DNA of 64,000 bases from the NCBI RefSeq assembly GCF_018623055.1, contig NZ_CP076019.1:434001-498000 (forward strand), read 5' to 3'. The notes under the pieces were generated by a model. It had not been told where the DNA came from. It did not search any database and saw only the letters and a program-made list of their open reading frames with translations. This DNA is from Halorubrum sp. 2020YC2 (GTDB lineage Archaea; Halobacteriota; Halobacteria; Halobacteriales; Haloferacaceae). Both the position numbers and the translations under genes were made by a program. Positions within the stretch are counted from its first letter, which is position 1. Each line of letters begins with the position of its first letter. Positions 42,905 to 51,993 of the stretch are shown piece by piece.

Positions 42905-44812
42905 ATGGAATTCGCCGCGCTGGCGGAACGGGCGGAGGGGGTGGCCGCGAACGACGGCGACATCGAGACGACCCTCGCGGTGGCCGACCTGCTCGCGGAC
43001 GCCGGCGCCGTCGAGAGCGCCGAGAACGGCGAGAACGGCGAGAACGGCGGTCCGAACGACGACCTCCCGGTCGTCGCCCGGTTCCTCCTCGGACGCGTCT
43101 TTCCCGCCCACGACACCCGAACCCTCGACGTCGGGCCCGCGCTCTGTCGCGAGGCGATCGCTCGCGCCGCCGGCCCGAACGTCTCCGCGGCCGACGTCGA
43201 GGACCGCCTCGCGGAGCGCGGCGAGATCGGCGCCGTCGCGGCCGCGTACGACTTCGGCGGCCAGCGGGGGCTCGCGTCGTTCGGAGGCGGGCGCGACGCG
43301 CTCACCGTCGCCGCGGTCGACGAGGGGCTTCGGGGGCTGGCGGCCGAGACCGGCGACGGCAGCGAGTCGCGCAAGCGGGACGCGCTGTTCGGACTGTTCA
43401 CCCGCTGCTCGCCAACCGAGGCGGCGTTCCTCGCCCGGCTCGTCCTCGGGGAGATGCGGCTCGGCGTCGGTGAGGGGACGGTCCGGGACGCGACCGCGGA
43501 GGCGTTCCTCGCGTCGGAGGGGAGGCCCGAATCCGACGGCGCGGACGACGATGACGATGCGGGCGGAGACGCGGAACTCGAACTCGTCGCGCCCGAGACC
43601 GCGGTCGCGGCCGTCGAGCGCGCGCTTCAGGTGACCAACGACTACGGGCGGGTCGCGGTCCGCGCCCGCGACGAGGGGATCGAGGGGCTCCGCGAGGAGT
43701 CGCTGCGCGTCGGCCGGCCGGTTCAGGCGATGCTCGCGCAGGCGGGCACCGCGACCGACGCGGTCGACGCGTTCGACGAGGTCACCGTCGAGACGAAGTT
43801 CGACGGCGCCCGCGTTCAGGTGCACTACGCGCCGGGCGGAGCGGCGACGGACGCGACAGACGCGACGGACGGCCACTCGACGGACGGCGACGCGCTCGGC
43901 CCGCGGCTCTACTCGCGGAACATGGACGACGTGACCGAGGCGCTCCCGGAGATAGTCGAGTACGTCGCGGACCGCGTCGACGTGCCCGTCATCCTCGACG
44001 GCGAGGTCGTCGCGGTCGACGACGACGGCGACCCGCTCCCGTTTCAGGAGGTGCTCCGGCGGTTCCGGCGGAAACACGACGTCGAGCGCATGCGCGAGAC
44101 CGTCTCGTTGCGGCTCCACGCCTTCGACTGCCTCCACGCCGACGGCGACGACCTGCTCGACGAGCCGCTCCGCGTCCGCCACGAGCGGCTCCGGGAGGTC
44201 CTGCCGGACGCGGCCGCGGACCTCACGCTCGCCGCCGATCCGGACGCGGTCGCGGCCGAGGAGCGGGCCGCCCTCAACGCGGGCCACGAGGGCGTCATGC
44301 TGAAGAACCCCGAGGCGGCGTACACTCCCGGCGACCGCGGCCGCGACTGGCTGAAACGCAAGCCGGACGTGGAGACGCTCGACGCCGTCGTCGTCGGCGC
44401 CGAGTGGGGCGAGGGGCGCCGCGCGGAGCTTTTCGGGACGTTCCTGCTCGCCGTCCGGGAAGGGGGCGACGCGGGCGACACCCCGGACCACGACGTGTCC
44501 GACCCCGACGCCGCCGACCTCGTCCCAGCGGGGTACGCCACGGTCGGGAAGGTGGCCACGGGGATCACCGACGAGGCGCTGGCGGACCTCACGGAGCGGC
44601 TGGAGCCGCTGGTCGTCGACGAGTCCGGTACGACGGTCGCGTTCGACCCCGAACTGGTGGTCGAGGTCGGCTACGAGGAGATCCAGCGCTCCCCGACGTA
44701 CTCGGCCGGGTACGCCCTCCGATTCCCCCGGTTCGTCGGCGTCCGCGAGGACAAGGGCGTCGACGACGCCGACTCGCTCGCCCGCGTCCGCCGGCTCGCC
44801 GGCGACGACTGA
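42905..44812 (+). CDS. lig: ATP-dependent DNA ligase
   Basis: 635 aa, archaeal type I ligase. An N-terminal DNA-binding helical domain (1-~210, with the FLARLVLGEMRLGVGEGT string) is followed by the adenylation site KFDGAR at 298-303 with nucleophile Lys298. Motif III-V strings are present (VPVILDGEVVAVDDDG, EGVMLKNPEAAYTPGDRGRDWLKRK), and the OB-fold domain ends with QRSPTYSAGYALRFPRFVGVREDK. Acidic insertions near 215-230 and 310-325 are haloarchaeal. Joins Okazaki fragments and repair nicks. Confidence 0.95.
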   Translation: MEFAALAERAEGVAANDGDIETTLAVADLLADAGAVESAENGENGENGGPNDDLPVVARFLLGRVFPAHDTRTLDVGPALCREAIARAAGPNVSAADVEDRLAERGEIGAVAAAYDFGGQRGLASFGGGRDALTVAAVDEGLRGLAAETGDGSESRKRDALFGLFTRCSPTEAAFLARLVLGEMRLGVGEGTVRDATAEAFLASEGRPESDGADDDDDAGGDAELELVAPETAVAAVERALQVTNDYGRVAVRARDEGIEGLREESLRVGRPVQAMLAQAGTATDAVDAFDEVTVETKFDGARVQVHYAPGGAATDATDATDGHSTDGDALGPRLYSRNMDDVTEALPEIVEYVADRVDVPVILDGEVVAVDDDGDPLPFQEVLRRFRRKHDVERMRETVSLRLHAFDCLHADGDDLLDEPLRVRHERLREVLPDAAADLTLAADPDAVAAEERAALNAGHEGVMLKNPEAAYTPGDRGRDWLKRKPDVETLDAVVVGAEWGEGRRAELFGTFLLAVREGGDAGDTPDHDVSDPDAADLVPAGYATVGKVATGITDEALADLTERLEPLVVDESGTTVAFDPELVVEVGYEEIQRSPTYSAGYALRFPRFVGVREDKGVDDADSLARVRRLAGDD

Positions 44813-44907
44813 GCGGGGCCCGCGCGAGGGGACACCCTCGTCACCGCGGGCGCCGACGCCGTTCCGCCACGCGAAACTCCTTCACGGTCCGGCACGTACG
44901 GATGGAT

Positions 44908-45723
44908 ATGCCAGGCCCGCTCGGAGACGCGACGCGGCGCGACCTCACCGACGCGGCCGCCGACCGGCTCGCGGCCGAGGGGTTCGCGGTCGCCCGGCCC
45001 GAGACCGGGGCCGAGCCGCCGGCGATCGCGACCCGCGGCGACGACCGCGTCGCCGTGGAGCCGCTCGCGGCGGGCGACGCCACGCCCACCGTCGTCGTCT
45101 CGCGGCTGGGTCACGCGCTCGACCGCGACCGCCGCGTCCTGTTCGTCGCCCGTGACGCCGACACCGCGGCCGCCGTACGCGACCTCCTCGACGACCCGCC
45201 GCTGCTCGCCGCGCGGCGCGACGGCCGCCGGACGTTCCACCTCGGCCCGGACCGGATCCCGGTGTCCGGCGGCGGCTACGCCTGCGTCCGCGCCGAGGGC
45301 CTCGGAGACCCGACGTTCGCGTGGCGCGAGACCGACACCCCCGCCGGGCCGGTCGCGGCCGGCGCGGACGTCGACGCCGCGACGATCGACGACGACGGCC
45401 GGCCGGCGGTCCCCCGGCTGGTCTGTGAGGTCGACGGAACCCCCGTCGCGGTCCTCGCGGGTGTCGAGAGCCTCCGGACGCCGGCCGACGAGGTCTTCCC
45501 GTTCGCGTACCGCCGCGATCCGGCCGACAAGCGGTTCCGCGTCCGGCGGGGCGACGACGGGACGGTCGTGGAGACGCTCGGCGGGTTCGCCGCGCTGCGC
45601 GAGGCCGGGTACGTCCCGGTCCCGATGCCGCTCGTCCCGGAGCACGCGCTGGGGCGGCCGATCGACGACGACGCGCTCGCGGCGGCGTGGGAGCTGTCCG
45701 TGATCGGCGAGGGAGACCGATAG
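44908..45723 (+). CDS. Uncharacterised haloarchaeal protein
   Basis: 271 aa, soluble, no recognised domain. The N-terminal ~120 residues have an alternating helix/strand pattern (TRRDLTDAAADRLAAEGFAV, VVVSRLGHALDRDRRVLFVARDADTAAAVRDLL), reminiscent of a restriction-endonuclease-like or Rossmann fold, but I cannot assign it. The second half is mostly beta (ADKRFRVRRGDDGTVVE). It follows the DNA ligase gene on the same strand after 95 bases and precedes the MBL gene by 35. A start two codons upstream (44902) is equally possible. Confidence 0.6.
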   Translation: MPGPLGDATRRDLTDAAADRLAAEGFAVARPETGAEPPAIATRGDDRVAVEPLAAGDATPTVVVSRLGHALDRDRRVLFVARDADTAAAVRDLLDDPPLLAARRDGRRTFHLGPDRIPVSGGGYACVRAEGLGDPTFAWRETDTPAGPVAAGADVDAATIDDDGRPAVPRLVCEVDGTPVAVLAGVESLRTPADEVFPFAYRRDPADKRFRVRRGDDGTVVETLGGFAALREAGYVPVPMPLVPEHALGRPIDDDALAAAWELSVIGEGDR

Positions 45724-45758
45724 CCACCCTCAAGACGGCCGCGGCCGCAGGAACCGAC

Positions 45759-46493
45759 ATGACGGTCCGCTACGAGGAGCTCGCGGTGGAGTGGCTCGGC
45801 TACGCGACGGCGCGGTTGGAGACCGACGACGGGCCGGTTGTCTACACCGACCCCGGCCGGTACGGCGTCCTCGACGACTACTGGGCGCGCGACGGCGACC
45901 TCGTCGTCGTCACCCACGACCACCACTACGACAGCGACGGGATCCGGTCGGTCGCGACCGAGGACGCGACGCTCGTGATCTACGAGGCGGTCGACCCCGC
46001 CGGCATCGACCGCGACGTGGAGCCGATCGACGCGCTCGCGGCCGACTACGACGTGATCCGCGTCGGCGAGGAGGAGCGCGTCGACGTCGAGACGCCGGCC
46101 GGCGAGGTCCGGGTGTGGTCCGTCCCCGCCCACAACGACCCCGATGGACCGAACGCGGACGCCGACGGCTCCGTGGCACATCCCCCGGGTTTCGGCTGCG
46201 GCTACCTGTTGTCGCTCGGCGGACGCACCGTCTTCTGGCCCGGCGACTCGGACGCGCTCGACGGGTTCGCGGAGCTCGACGTCTCCGTCTTCCTCGCGAA
46301 CATCGGCGGGGGCGGCATCGTCTCCGACCGGCGCGAGGCCGCCGACCTGGCCGATGCGATGGGTCCCGACCTCGTCGTCCCGATCCACTACGACACGTTC
46401 GACCTGCTCGAAGCCGACGGCGAGGCGTTCGCCGGCGACGTGGCGAGCCGGTCGATCCCCGTCGCGCTCGACGCCCGCTCGGCGAACCAGTAG
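45759..46493 (+). CDS. MBL-fold metallo-hydrolase, UlaG-like group
   Basis: 244 aa. Metal-site strings: VVVTHDHHYDSDG (about 48-60), SVPAHND (mid His), FWPGDSD (bridging Asp) and VPIHYDTF (terminal His). The first motif differs from the usual H-x-H-x-D-H: it reads H-D-H-H-Y-D-S, so the last His of the motif seems replaced or shifted by one. Full length for the group. Chosen ATG follows the preceding gene by 35 bases and starts the first beta strand (LAVEWLGYATARL). Confidence 0.8.
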   Translation: MTVRYEELAVEWLGYATARLETDDGPVVYTDPGRYGVLDDYWARDGDLVVVTHDHHYDSDGIRSVATEDATLVIYEAVDPAGIDRDVEPIDALAADYDVIRVGEEERVDVETPAGEVRVWSVPAHNDPDGPNADADGSVAHPPGFGCGYLLSLGGRTVFWPGDSDALDGFAELDVSVFLANIGGGGIVSDRREAADLADAMGPDLVVPIHYDTFDLLEADGEAFAGDVASRSIPVALDARSANQ

Positions 46494-46496
46494 TCC

Positions 46497-46546
46497 GGCG
46501 GGTCGGCGGGTCGGCGGGTCGGCGGGTCGGCGGGTCGGCGGCGCGG
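46497..46546 (+). repeat. 8-bp tandem repeat (TCGGCGGG)n
   Basis: About five exact copies of TCGGCGGG starting near 46503, flanked by imperfect ones, just after the MBL gene stop and about 100 bases before the next start. Length is not a multiple of three, so it is not read as protein repeat. Likely hypervariable by slippage. Confidence 0.75.
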
Positions 46547-46652
46547 CGGAGCGACGGCGCGGCGGGCCGCGCGGCCGGGCGGTTCGAGTCGGGCGCGCGG
46601 GGCGTCTCGCGGCCGGAGGCCTTTTTACTTCCCCGCGTCCTTCCCCGGTCGC

Positions 46653-48242
46653 ATGACCACCGAGTCCGCGCTCGCCGACGGGGTCCGGGAGGCGCTTTCG
46701 GTCGACGCCGAGGCGTTCGCCGAGCGCGCGGCCGAGGAGGCCGAGATCGTCAAACAGGAGCTCCGCGACGGCTCCTTCGACAACCACCAGTCGATCGTCG
46801 GCTTCGAGTACGAGTTCTACGCGGTCGGTGACGGCCGCTGGAGCGAGGAGTCGCGGGCGGGCGAGTACGCGCTGATGCGCGTGCCTCGCCGGCTGCTGGA
46901 GCTGATGGGGTTCGAGAAGGAGCTGGGGCTCCACAACGCCGAGATGTCGACGAGTCCGCAACCCCTCTCCGACCACGGGCTCCGCGCGCAGCTCGCCGAG
47001 GTCCGCGCGCGGCTGGAGGCCGCGGAGAACACCGCTGGCGTGGAGGGGATGCGGCTCGTCTCCGACGGGCTCTGGACCATCCCGCCGGCGGGCGAGACCG
47101 CTGACGGGTACCTCACCGACAGCGTGGAGGTCGACGGCGTCGTCGTCGCGGTCAACATGAGCGACGCGGTCCGGTACCACGCGATGGCCAACGACCGTCC
47201 GGAGAACTCGGCGGACGCCGACCCGAACACCGGGAACGGGGACCCGGCCGTCCGCCTCGACGCGCCCGGGGTGTCGCTGGCGGCGGAGACGGTGATGCCC
47301 GAGAGCCTCATCACCTCGATTCAGCCGCACTATCAGGTGGCACACGCAGAGACGCTTCCCCGTCACTTCCGGTACGCGCTCCGGATCGCCGGCCCCCTCC
47401 TCGCGCTCGGCGCCAACTCCCCGTTCTTCCCGCCGGAGCTGTACGACGACGGTTGGGAGGGCGAGCGCGTCCTCGACGAGGGCGCGACGGCGAACCGGAT
47501 CCACGTCTTCGAGTCGGTCCTCAACGCCCGCACCGACGCGGACAAGGTCCGGTTCCCGCGCGACTTCCACGACGTCGAGACGGCGGTCGACCGCATCGCG
47601 GCCGACGAGACGCTGATCCCGATGCCCGACCCGGGCGGCAGCGACCGCTTCGACGACGCGTTCGCGACGTTCCGGACGAAACACGGCAGCTACTGGCGCT
47701 GGGTCCGCCCCGTCTTCGAGGGGTCGAGCCGCTCGGCCGCCAACGCCCGGATCGAGTTCCGGCCGATTCCGGGCCAGCCCACCGTCCGCGACTCCATCGC
47801 GTTCCAGGGCGCGTTCGCCGGGCTGATGCAGGCGCTCGCGCAGCGCGAACACCCCGTCATCGGGTTAGACTGGGAGACCGCCCGCGACAACTTCTACGCC
47901 GCGGTCGCGGACGGGCTGGACGCCGACATGGAGTGGATCGGTCCCGACGGGGAGCGCACGACCGACACCGACGCGCTGTACGCCGACCTCCTCGACCACG
48001 CGGAGGCGGGACTCCGTACCGCCGGCTGCGCCGACGACGAGGCCGCCGAGTGGATCGCGCCGCTCCGCTGGCGCGTCGCGAACCGCACGACCCCGGCGGG
48101 CTGGAAGCGCGACCGCGTCCGCGCCCGCCTCGACGGCGACGACTTCGAGACGGCCGTGGTCGACACCCAGCGCGAGTACATCCGCCAGCAGGCCGACACG
48201 CTCATCGACGGCGGCTTCTCGGCGTGGACGGACGGGTCCTGA
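46653..48242 (+). CDS. Glutamate-cysteine ligase-like protein (GCS2 family)
   Basis: 529 aa, longer than the ~360-aa YbdK/GshA ligases of the family. Visible: VGFEYEFYAV (metal/glutamate site), GLHNAEMSTSPQP, LGANSPFFPPELYDDG and SSRSAANARIEFRPIPGQPT with the ATP-site basic/acidic residues. Haloarchaea accumulate gamma-glutamylcysteine, so a ligase of this type has a role to fill. However, the long form may use another amino-acid substrate. TATA-like TTTTTAC about 25-30 bases before the ATG. Confidence 0.72.
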   Translation: MTTESALADGVREALSVDAEAFAERAAEEAEIVKQELRDGSFDNHQSIVGFEYEFYAVGDGRWSEESRAGEYALMRVPRRLLELMGFEKELGLHNAEMSTSPQPLSDHGLRAQLAEVRARLEAAENTAGVEGMRLVSDGLWTIPPAGETADGYLTDSVEVDGVVVAVNMSDAVRYHAMANDRPENSADADPNTGNGDPAVRLDAPGVSLAAETVMPESLITSIQPHYQVAHAETLPRHFRYALRIAGPLLALGANSPFFPPELYDDGWEGERVLDEGATANRIHVFESVLNARTDADKVRFPRDFHDVETAVDRIAADETLIPMPDPGGSDRFDDAFATFRTKHGSYWRWVRPVFEGSSRSAANARIEFRPIPGQPTVRDSIAFQGAFAGLMQALAQREHPVIGLDWETARDNFYAAVADGLDADMEWIGPDGERTTDTDALYADLLDHAEAGLRTAGCADDEAAEWIAPLRWRVANRTTPAGWKRDRVRARLDGDDFETAVVDTQREYIRQQADTLIDGGFSAWTDGS

Positions 48243-48326
48243 CCCGCCGACCGTCCCGGGACCGCCCCCTTCTCCCGCCCGACCGCGACACAGTACAGTT
48301 ATCGGCCCGCCGCCTCTCCCGCCCGT

Positions 48327-48770
48327 ATGGACGAGCTGATCGCCGCGGCGCGCGACGCCCTCGAAGCGGCCCACGTCCCGTACTCCGAGTACCGCGTCGG
48401 CGCCGCGCTCCGGACCGCCGACGGCACCGTCTACACCGGCTGTAACATCGAGAACGCGAACTACTCCAACAGCCTCCACGCCGAGGAGGTCGCGCTCGCG
48501 GAAGCGGTGAAGAACGGCCACCGCGAGTTCGACCGGATCGCGGTCTCCTCCGGCGTCCGCGACGGCGTCACCCCCTGCGGGATGTGCCGACAGTCGCTCG
48601 CGGAGTTCGCGGCCGACGACCTCGTCGTCGCCTGCGACGAGGGCGGGGACGCGGTCACGGAGTACACGCTGGGCGAACTGCTCCCGAACACCATCTCCGA
48701 GGGGACGCTCGACGACGCGGAAGCGACCGCGAGAGGGGCCGCCGGAGACGGCGACTCGGGACCGGACTGA
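48327..48770 (+). CDS. cdd: Cytidine deaminase
   Basis: 147 aa homotetrameric-type cytidine deaminase. Zinc site: NSLHAEEVAL (the His-Ala-Glu is usually Cys-Ala-Glu in dimeric forms and tetrameric types) and PCGMCRQ supplying two Cys. The N-terminal YSEYRVGAALRTADGTVYTGCNIENANY matches the family. Converts cytidine/deoxycytidine to uridine/deoxyuridine for salvage; followed 88 bases on by a uridine-phosphorylase-like gene. A short acidic tail is added. Confidence 0.92.
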   Translation: MDELIAAARDALEAAHVPYSEYRVGAALRTADGTVYTGCNIENANYSNSLHAEEVALAEAVKNGHREFDRIAVSSGVRDGVTPCGMCRQSLAEFAADDLVVACDEGGDAVTEYTLGELLPNTISEGTLDDAEATARGAAGDGDSGPD

Positions 48771-48858
48771 CGCGGCCGCGGCCACGTATTTCAGCCGTGG
48801 CTACGAGAGCCGCCGCGAGCCGGAACTGGTTTGGGACGGCTCCCCCAACCGCGGGGAC

Positions 48859-49704
48859 ATGACCGACGACACCAAGGCCCCCGACGCCGACGCCGAGAGC
48901 GAGGACCCCAACGACGAGGCCGGCTACCACGTCGAGGCCGCGCCCGAGGACGTCGCTGACGCGGTCCTCCTCCCGGGTAACCCCGAGCGCGTCGACAAGA
49001 TCACGGCGCTGTGGGACGGCCACGAGGAGGTCGCGCGCCACCGCGAGTACCGCACCGCGACCGGCACGTACGACGGCGCCCCGATATCCGTCACCTCCAC
49101 CGGGATCGGCTCCCCCTCCGCCGCAATCGCCGTCGAGGAACTCGCGCGTGTCGGCGTGGACACGTTCATCCGGGTCGGCTCCTGCGGCGCGATCCAGCCG
49201 GAGATGGACGTGGGCGACCTGGTGATCACGACCGGGGGCGTCCGCCAGGAGGGGACGAGCGACGAGTACGTCCGCGGGGACTACCCCGCGACCGCGGACG
49301 GCGAGGTGGTGTCCGCGCTGGTCGCCGCCGCCGAGCGGCTCGGCCACGACTACCACACCGGCGTCACGATGAGCGCCGACTCCTTCTACGCCGGGCAGGG
49401 CCGCCCCGGGTTTGAGGGGTTCGAGGCCGCCGGGTCAGACGAGCTCGTCGCGGAGCTTCGGGACGCCAACGTGAAGAACATCGAGATGGAGGCGTCGGCC
49501 ATCCTCACGATCGCGAGCGTGTACGGGCTCCGGGCGGGGGCGGTCTGCTCCGTCTACGCCAACCGCGTGACCGGTGAGTTCCGGACGGAGGGCGAGTCGC
49601 GGGCGGCCGAGACCGCGAGCCTCGCGGTGAAGCTGCTCGCGCGCATGGACGAGGTCAAACGAGAGGCGGGCGCCGACCGCTGGCACGCGGGCCTCTCGCT
49701 GTAG
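48859..49704 (+). CDS. udp: Nucleoside phosphorylase, uridine-phosphorylase-like
   Basis: 281 aa, NP-I family. Strings: VLLPGNPERVDKI (phosphate loop), TGIGSPSAAIAVEELARVGVDTFIRVGSCGAIQPEM, and NIEMEASAILTIASVYGLRAGAVCSVYANRVTGEF (ribose-binding EMEAS). The N-terminal ~25 residues are an acidic extension. With cdd upstream on the same strand it completes cytidine-to-uracil salvage. Purine specificity cannot be excluded from sequence alone. Confidence 0.88.
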   Translation: MTDDTKAPDADAESEDPNDEAGYHVEAAPEDVADAVLLPGNPERVDKITALWDGHEEVARHREYRTATGTYDGAPISVTSTGIGSPSAAIAVEELARVGVDTFIRVGSCGAIQPEMDVGDLVITTGGVRQEGTSDEYVRGDYPATADGEVVSALVAAAERLGHDYHTGVTMSADSFYAGQGRPGFEGFEAAGSDELVAELRDANVKNIEMEASAILTIASVYGLRAGAVCSVYANRVTGEFRTEGESRAAETASLAVKLLARMDEVKREAGADRWHAGLSL

Positions 49705-49790
49705 TCGCCCCGCGTTACCCCGCCGCGACGGCGATATTTGCCTGCGAGCGTTCCAAAGCGACTTTACCCGCGGGCCGCGGAGCGACACGC

Positions 49791-50972
49791 ATGAGTACAC
49801 AGGTCGTCGTCGTCGGCTCCGGCTACGCCGGCGCCGGGGCGGTGAAGGCGTTCGAAGACGAGGTAGGCGAGGGCGAGGCGGAGCTCACGTGGATCTCCGA
49901 ACACGACTACCACCTCGTCTTGCACGAGGTCCACCGCGCGATCCGCAACCCCGCGGTCGAGGACAAGATCACGATCCCCGTCGACGAGATCAAGTCGCCC
50001 GAGTCCGACTTCGTTCAGGGTCGGGTCGTCGACGTCGACACCGACGCCCGGGTCGTCGAGACCGACGACGGGACGACCGTGGACTACGACTACCTCCTCC
50101 TCGGCGTCGGCTCCACGACGGCCTTCTTCGGCATCGAGGGGCTGAAAGAGAACGCCCACCAGCTGAAGGGACTCGACGACGCGAAGGCGATCCACGAGGA
50201 GGTCCGCGAGGCGGCCGCGGAGGCGACCCGCTCCGACCCCGTCGAGGTCATCGTCGGCGGCGCCGGGCTCTCCGGCATCCAGACCGCCGGCGAGATAGCG
50301 GAGTACCGCGACAAGCACCGCGCGCCGATAGAGATCAAACTGGTCGAGGGGCTCGACGAGGTCTTCCCTGGCAACGACCCGCAGATCCAGGGGGCGCTCC
50401 GCCAGCGGCTGGAGGACGCCGACGTGGAGATCCTCACCGGCGACTTCATCTCGAAGGCCGACGAGGACGCCGTCTACCTCGGCGGCGGCGAGGACGAAGA
50501 GCCGGAGGAGCTCGCCTACGACGTGCTGATCTGGACCGGCGGCATCACGGGCCAGCCGGAGATCGAAAACGTCGAGATCGAGAAGGACGAGCGCTCGAAC
50601 CGCGTCCACGCCGGCTCCGACTTCGCCACCAGCGACGACCGCGTGTTCGCCATCGGGGACACCGCCCTCGTCGAGCAGGGCGACGACGACGTGGCGCCGC
50701 CGACCGCGCAGGCCGCCTGGCAGGCCGCCGAGGTCGCGGGCGCGAACCTCGCCCGCGCGGCCCGCGGCGCGCCGCTCCGCTCGTGGACCCACGATGACAA
50801 GGGTACCGTCATCTCCGTGGGCGAGGAGGCGGTCGCACACGACGTGGTGGGGATGCCGATCAAGACGTTCGGCGGCAAGCCCGCCAAGCTGCTGAAGAAG
50901 GCCATCGCCACGCGCTGGATCGCCAAGGTCTCCTCCGCGAGCCGCGGCGTCAGCGCGTTCGGCGACATGTGA
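49791..50972 (+). CDS. NAD(P)/FAD-dependent oxidoreductase, NDH-2 type
   Basis: 393 aa. First Rossmann loop GSGYAGAGAVKAF at about 9-21 for FAD, second EVIVGGAGLSGIQTAGEIAEY at about 151-171 for NAD(H), then the FAD block DDRVFAIGDTALVEQ. Membrane-anchoring amphipathic C-terminus (KPAKLLKKAIATRWIAKVSSASRG) as in type II NADH dehydrogenases. If it is NDH-2, it would feed NADH electrons to menaquinone without pumping, which matches a Nuo complex that lacks the NADH module. Sulfide:quinone reductase is an alternative, but its Cys pattern is not seen. Confidence 0.8.
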   Translation: MSTQVVVVGSGYAGAGAVKAFEDEVGEGEAELTWISEHDYHLVLHEVHRAIRNPAVEDKITIPVDEIKSPESDFVQGRVVDVDTDARVVETDDGTTVDYDYLLLGVGSTTAFFGIEGLKENAHQLKGLDDAKAIHEEVREAAAEATRSDPVEVIVGGAGLSGIQTAGEIAEYRDKHRAPIEIKLVEGLDEVFPGNDPQIQGALRQRLEDADVEILTGDFISKADEDAVYLGGGEDEEPEELAYDVLIWTGGITGQPEIENVEIEKDERSNRVHAGSDFATSDDRVFAIGDTALVEQGDDDVAPPTAQAAWQAAEVAGANLARAARGAPLRSWTHDDKGTVISVGEEAVAHDVVGMPIKTFGGKPAKLLKKAIATRWIAKVSSASRGVSAFGDM

Positions 50973-51084
50973 GCGCGGGCGACTCGCGGTAGCGACGCTT
51001 CTCCCGGTTCGGATAACCGACTATTTTCGACGAGAAACGGGCAGAACCGCGGCAGACAGGCGGCCGAAGAAATCCGTTCCGCAG

Positions 51085-51618
51085 TCAGTGTTCTGCCGGC
51101 TCGTCGGGCGCCCGCATGTCGTCGATCCGCAGGATGAGAACGTTCGCGGTGTCGTCTTTGCCGTCGACGGTGCCGTCGATGACGAGCTTCGAGAGCGGCG
51201 TCGGGCCGACGGTGACGCTGTCGCCCTCGTGGAAGTCGCGGACCGACCCCTGGACGTGGATCTCGGCGCGACACAGCTCGGGGTGGTGGACGCTGGAGAG
51301 GTCGATCCCGTCGACGTTGACCCCCTCTACCTCCTCGCTCTCGTGGTAGATCGGGACGTCGGCCGGCTCGTCCATGCGCTGGATGTCGAGCGCCTCGTAG
51401 GCGTTCGAGGTGGGCTTGTAGCCGCCCTTCGGACCCGGTACGCCCTCCACCAGTTGGAGGGCCTTGAGGCTCTGCATCTGGTTGCGGATCGTCCCGGGGT
51501 TACGGTCGACCTCCTCCGCGATCGCCTCGCCTTTCACGGCGTCCTCCTGTTCCCCGTACAGGTTGATCAGGGCCGAGAGGATGCTTTTCTGGCTCGATGT
51601 GAGCTCGATCGATGACAT
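51085..51618 (-). CDS. Winged-helix transcriptional regulator, haloarchaeal type
   Basis: 177 aa. N-terminal wHTH at about 5-75: LTSSQKSILSALINLYGEQEDAVKGEAIAEEVDRNPGTIRNQMQSLKALQLVEG, with the wing GPKGGYKPTSNAYEAL. The C-terminal ~95 residues form a beta-rich domain (VPIYHESEEVEGVNVDGIDLSSVHHPELCRAEIHV, then GDSVTVGPTPLSKLVIDG) that looks like a ligand or dimerisation domain. The CATTTAAG box on the minus strand lies about 27-34 bases upstream. Target unknown; neighbours are the NDH-2-like gene and a small membrane protein. Confidence 0.8.
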   Translation of the reverse strand: MSSIELTSSQKSILSALINLYGEQEDAVKGEAIAEEVDRNPGTIRNQMQSLKALQLVEGVPGPKGGYKPTSNAYEALDIQRMDEPADVPIYHESEEVEGVNVDGIDLSSVHHPELCRAEIHVQGSVRDFHEGDSVTVGPTPLSKLVIDGTVDGKDDTANVLILRIDDMRAPDEPAEH

Positions 51619-51644
51619 GGAGGTAAATACAGAGCGCCCCCGCT

Positions 51645-51652
51645 TAAATGCG
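51645..51652 (-). promoter_or_regulatory. Putative TATA box of the wHTH regulator
   Basis: CATTTAAG on the minus strand, 27-34 bases before the ATG (51618). A second AT-rich box, TTTATAACT, lies further upstream near 51663-51671. Confidence 0.4.
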
Positions 51653-51734
51653 ATGGAACCCAGTTATAAACGATCGTGCGAAATCCGCTCGACGGCCGGG
51701 TGCGGTCGGCTCCGGCCGTTCCGGCCGCGCCGGC

Positions 51735-51953
51735 CTACTCGCCGCGCAACCGTTTCATCCGGACGTAGGCGAGCGGACTGGAGAGCGCGACGACGACGCC
51801 GACGCCGATCAGCGCGACGCCGAAGTCGACGGCGACGAACGACACCGCGGCGCCGACGAGCCCGATCGCCGCGCCGGTGAACGCGACTGCGATGGTCGCG
51901 CCGATCGGCTCGATGTCGGCGGGGTCGACCGAGTAGGGGTCGGAACTGCTCAT
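51735..51953 (-). CDS. Small two-helix membrane protein
   Basis: 72 aa: a short acidic N-terminus (MSSSDPYSVDPADIEPIG), two hydrophobic helices (about 19-42 and 45-64) and a basic end (RMKRLRGE). Proteins of this plan are common in haloarchaea and have no known role. The ATG at 51953 is chosen because longer frames run into the tandem repeat at 51.99-52.08 kb. Confidence 0.65.
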   Translation of the reverse strand: MSSSDPYSVDPADIEPIGATIAVAFTGAAIGLVGAAVSFVAVDFGVALIGVGVVVALSSPLAYVRMKRLRGE

Positions 51954-51993
51954 AGTCGTCCCGTGACGGGCCGGGCGCAAAACGGTGTCCGAT

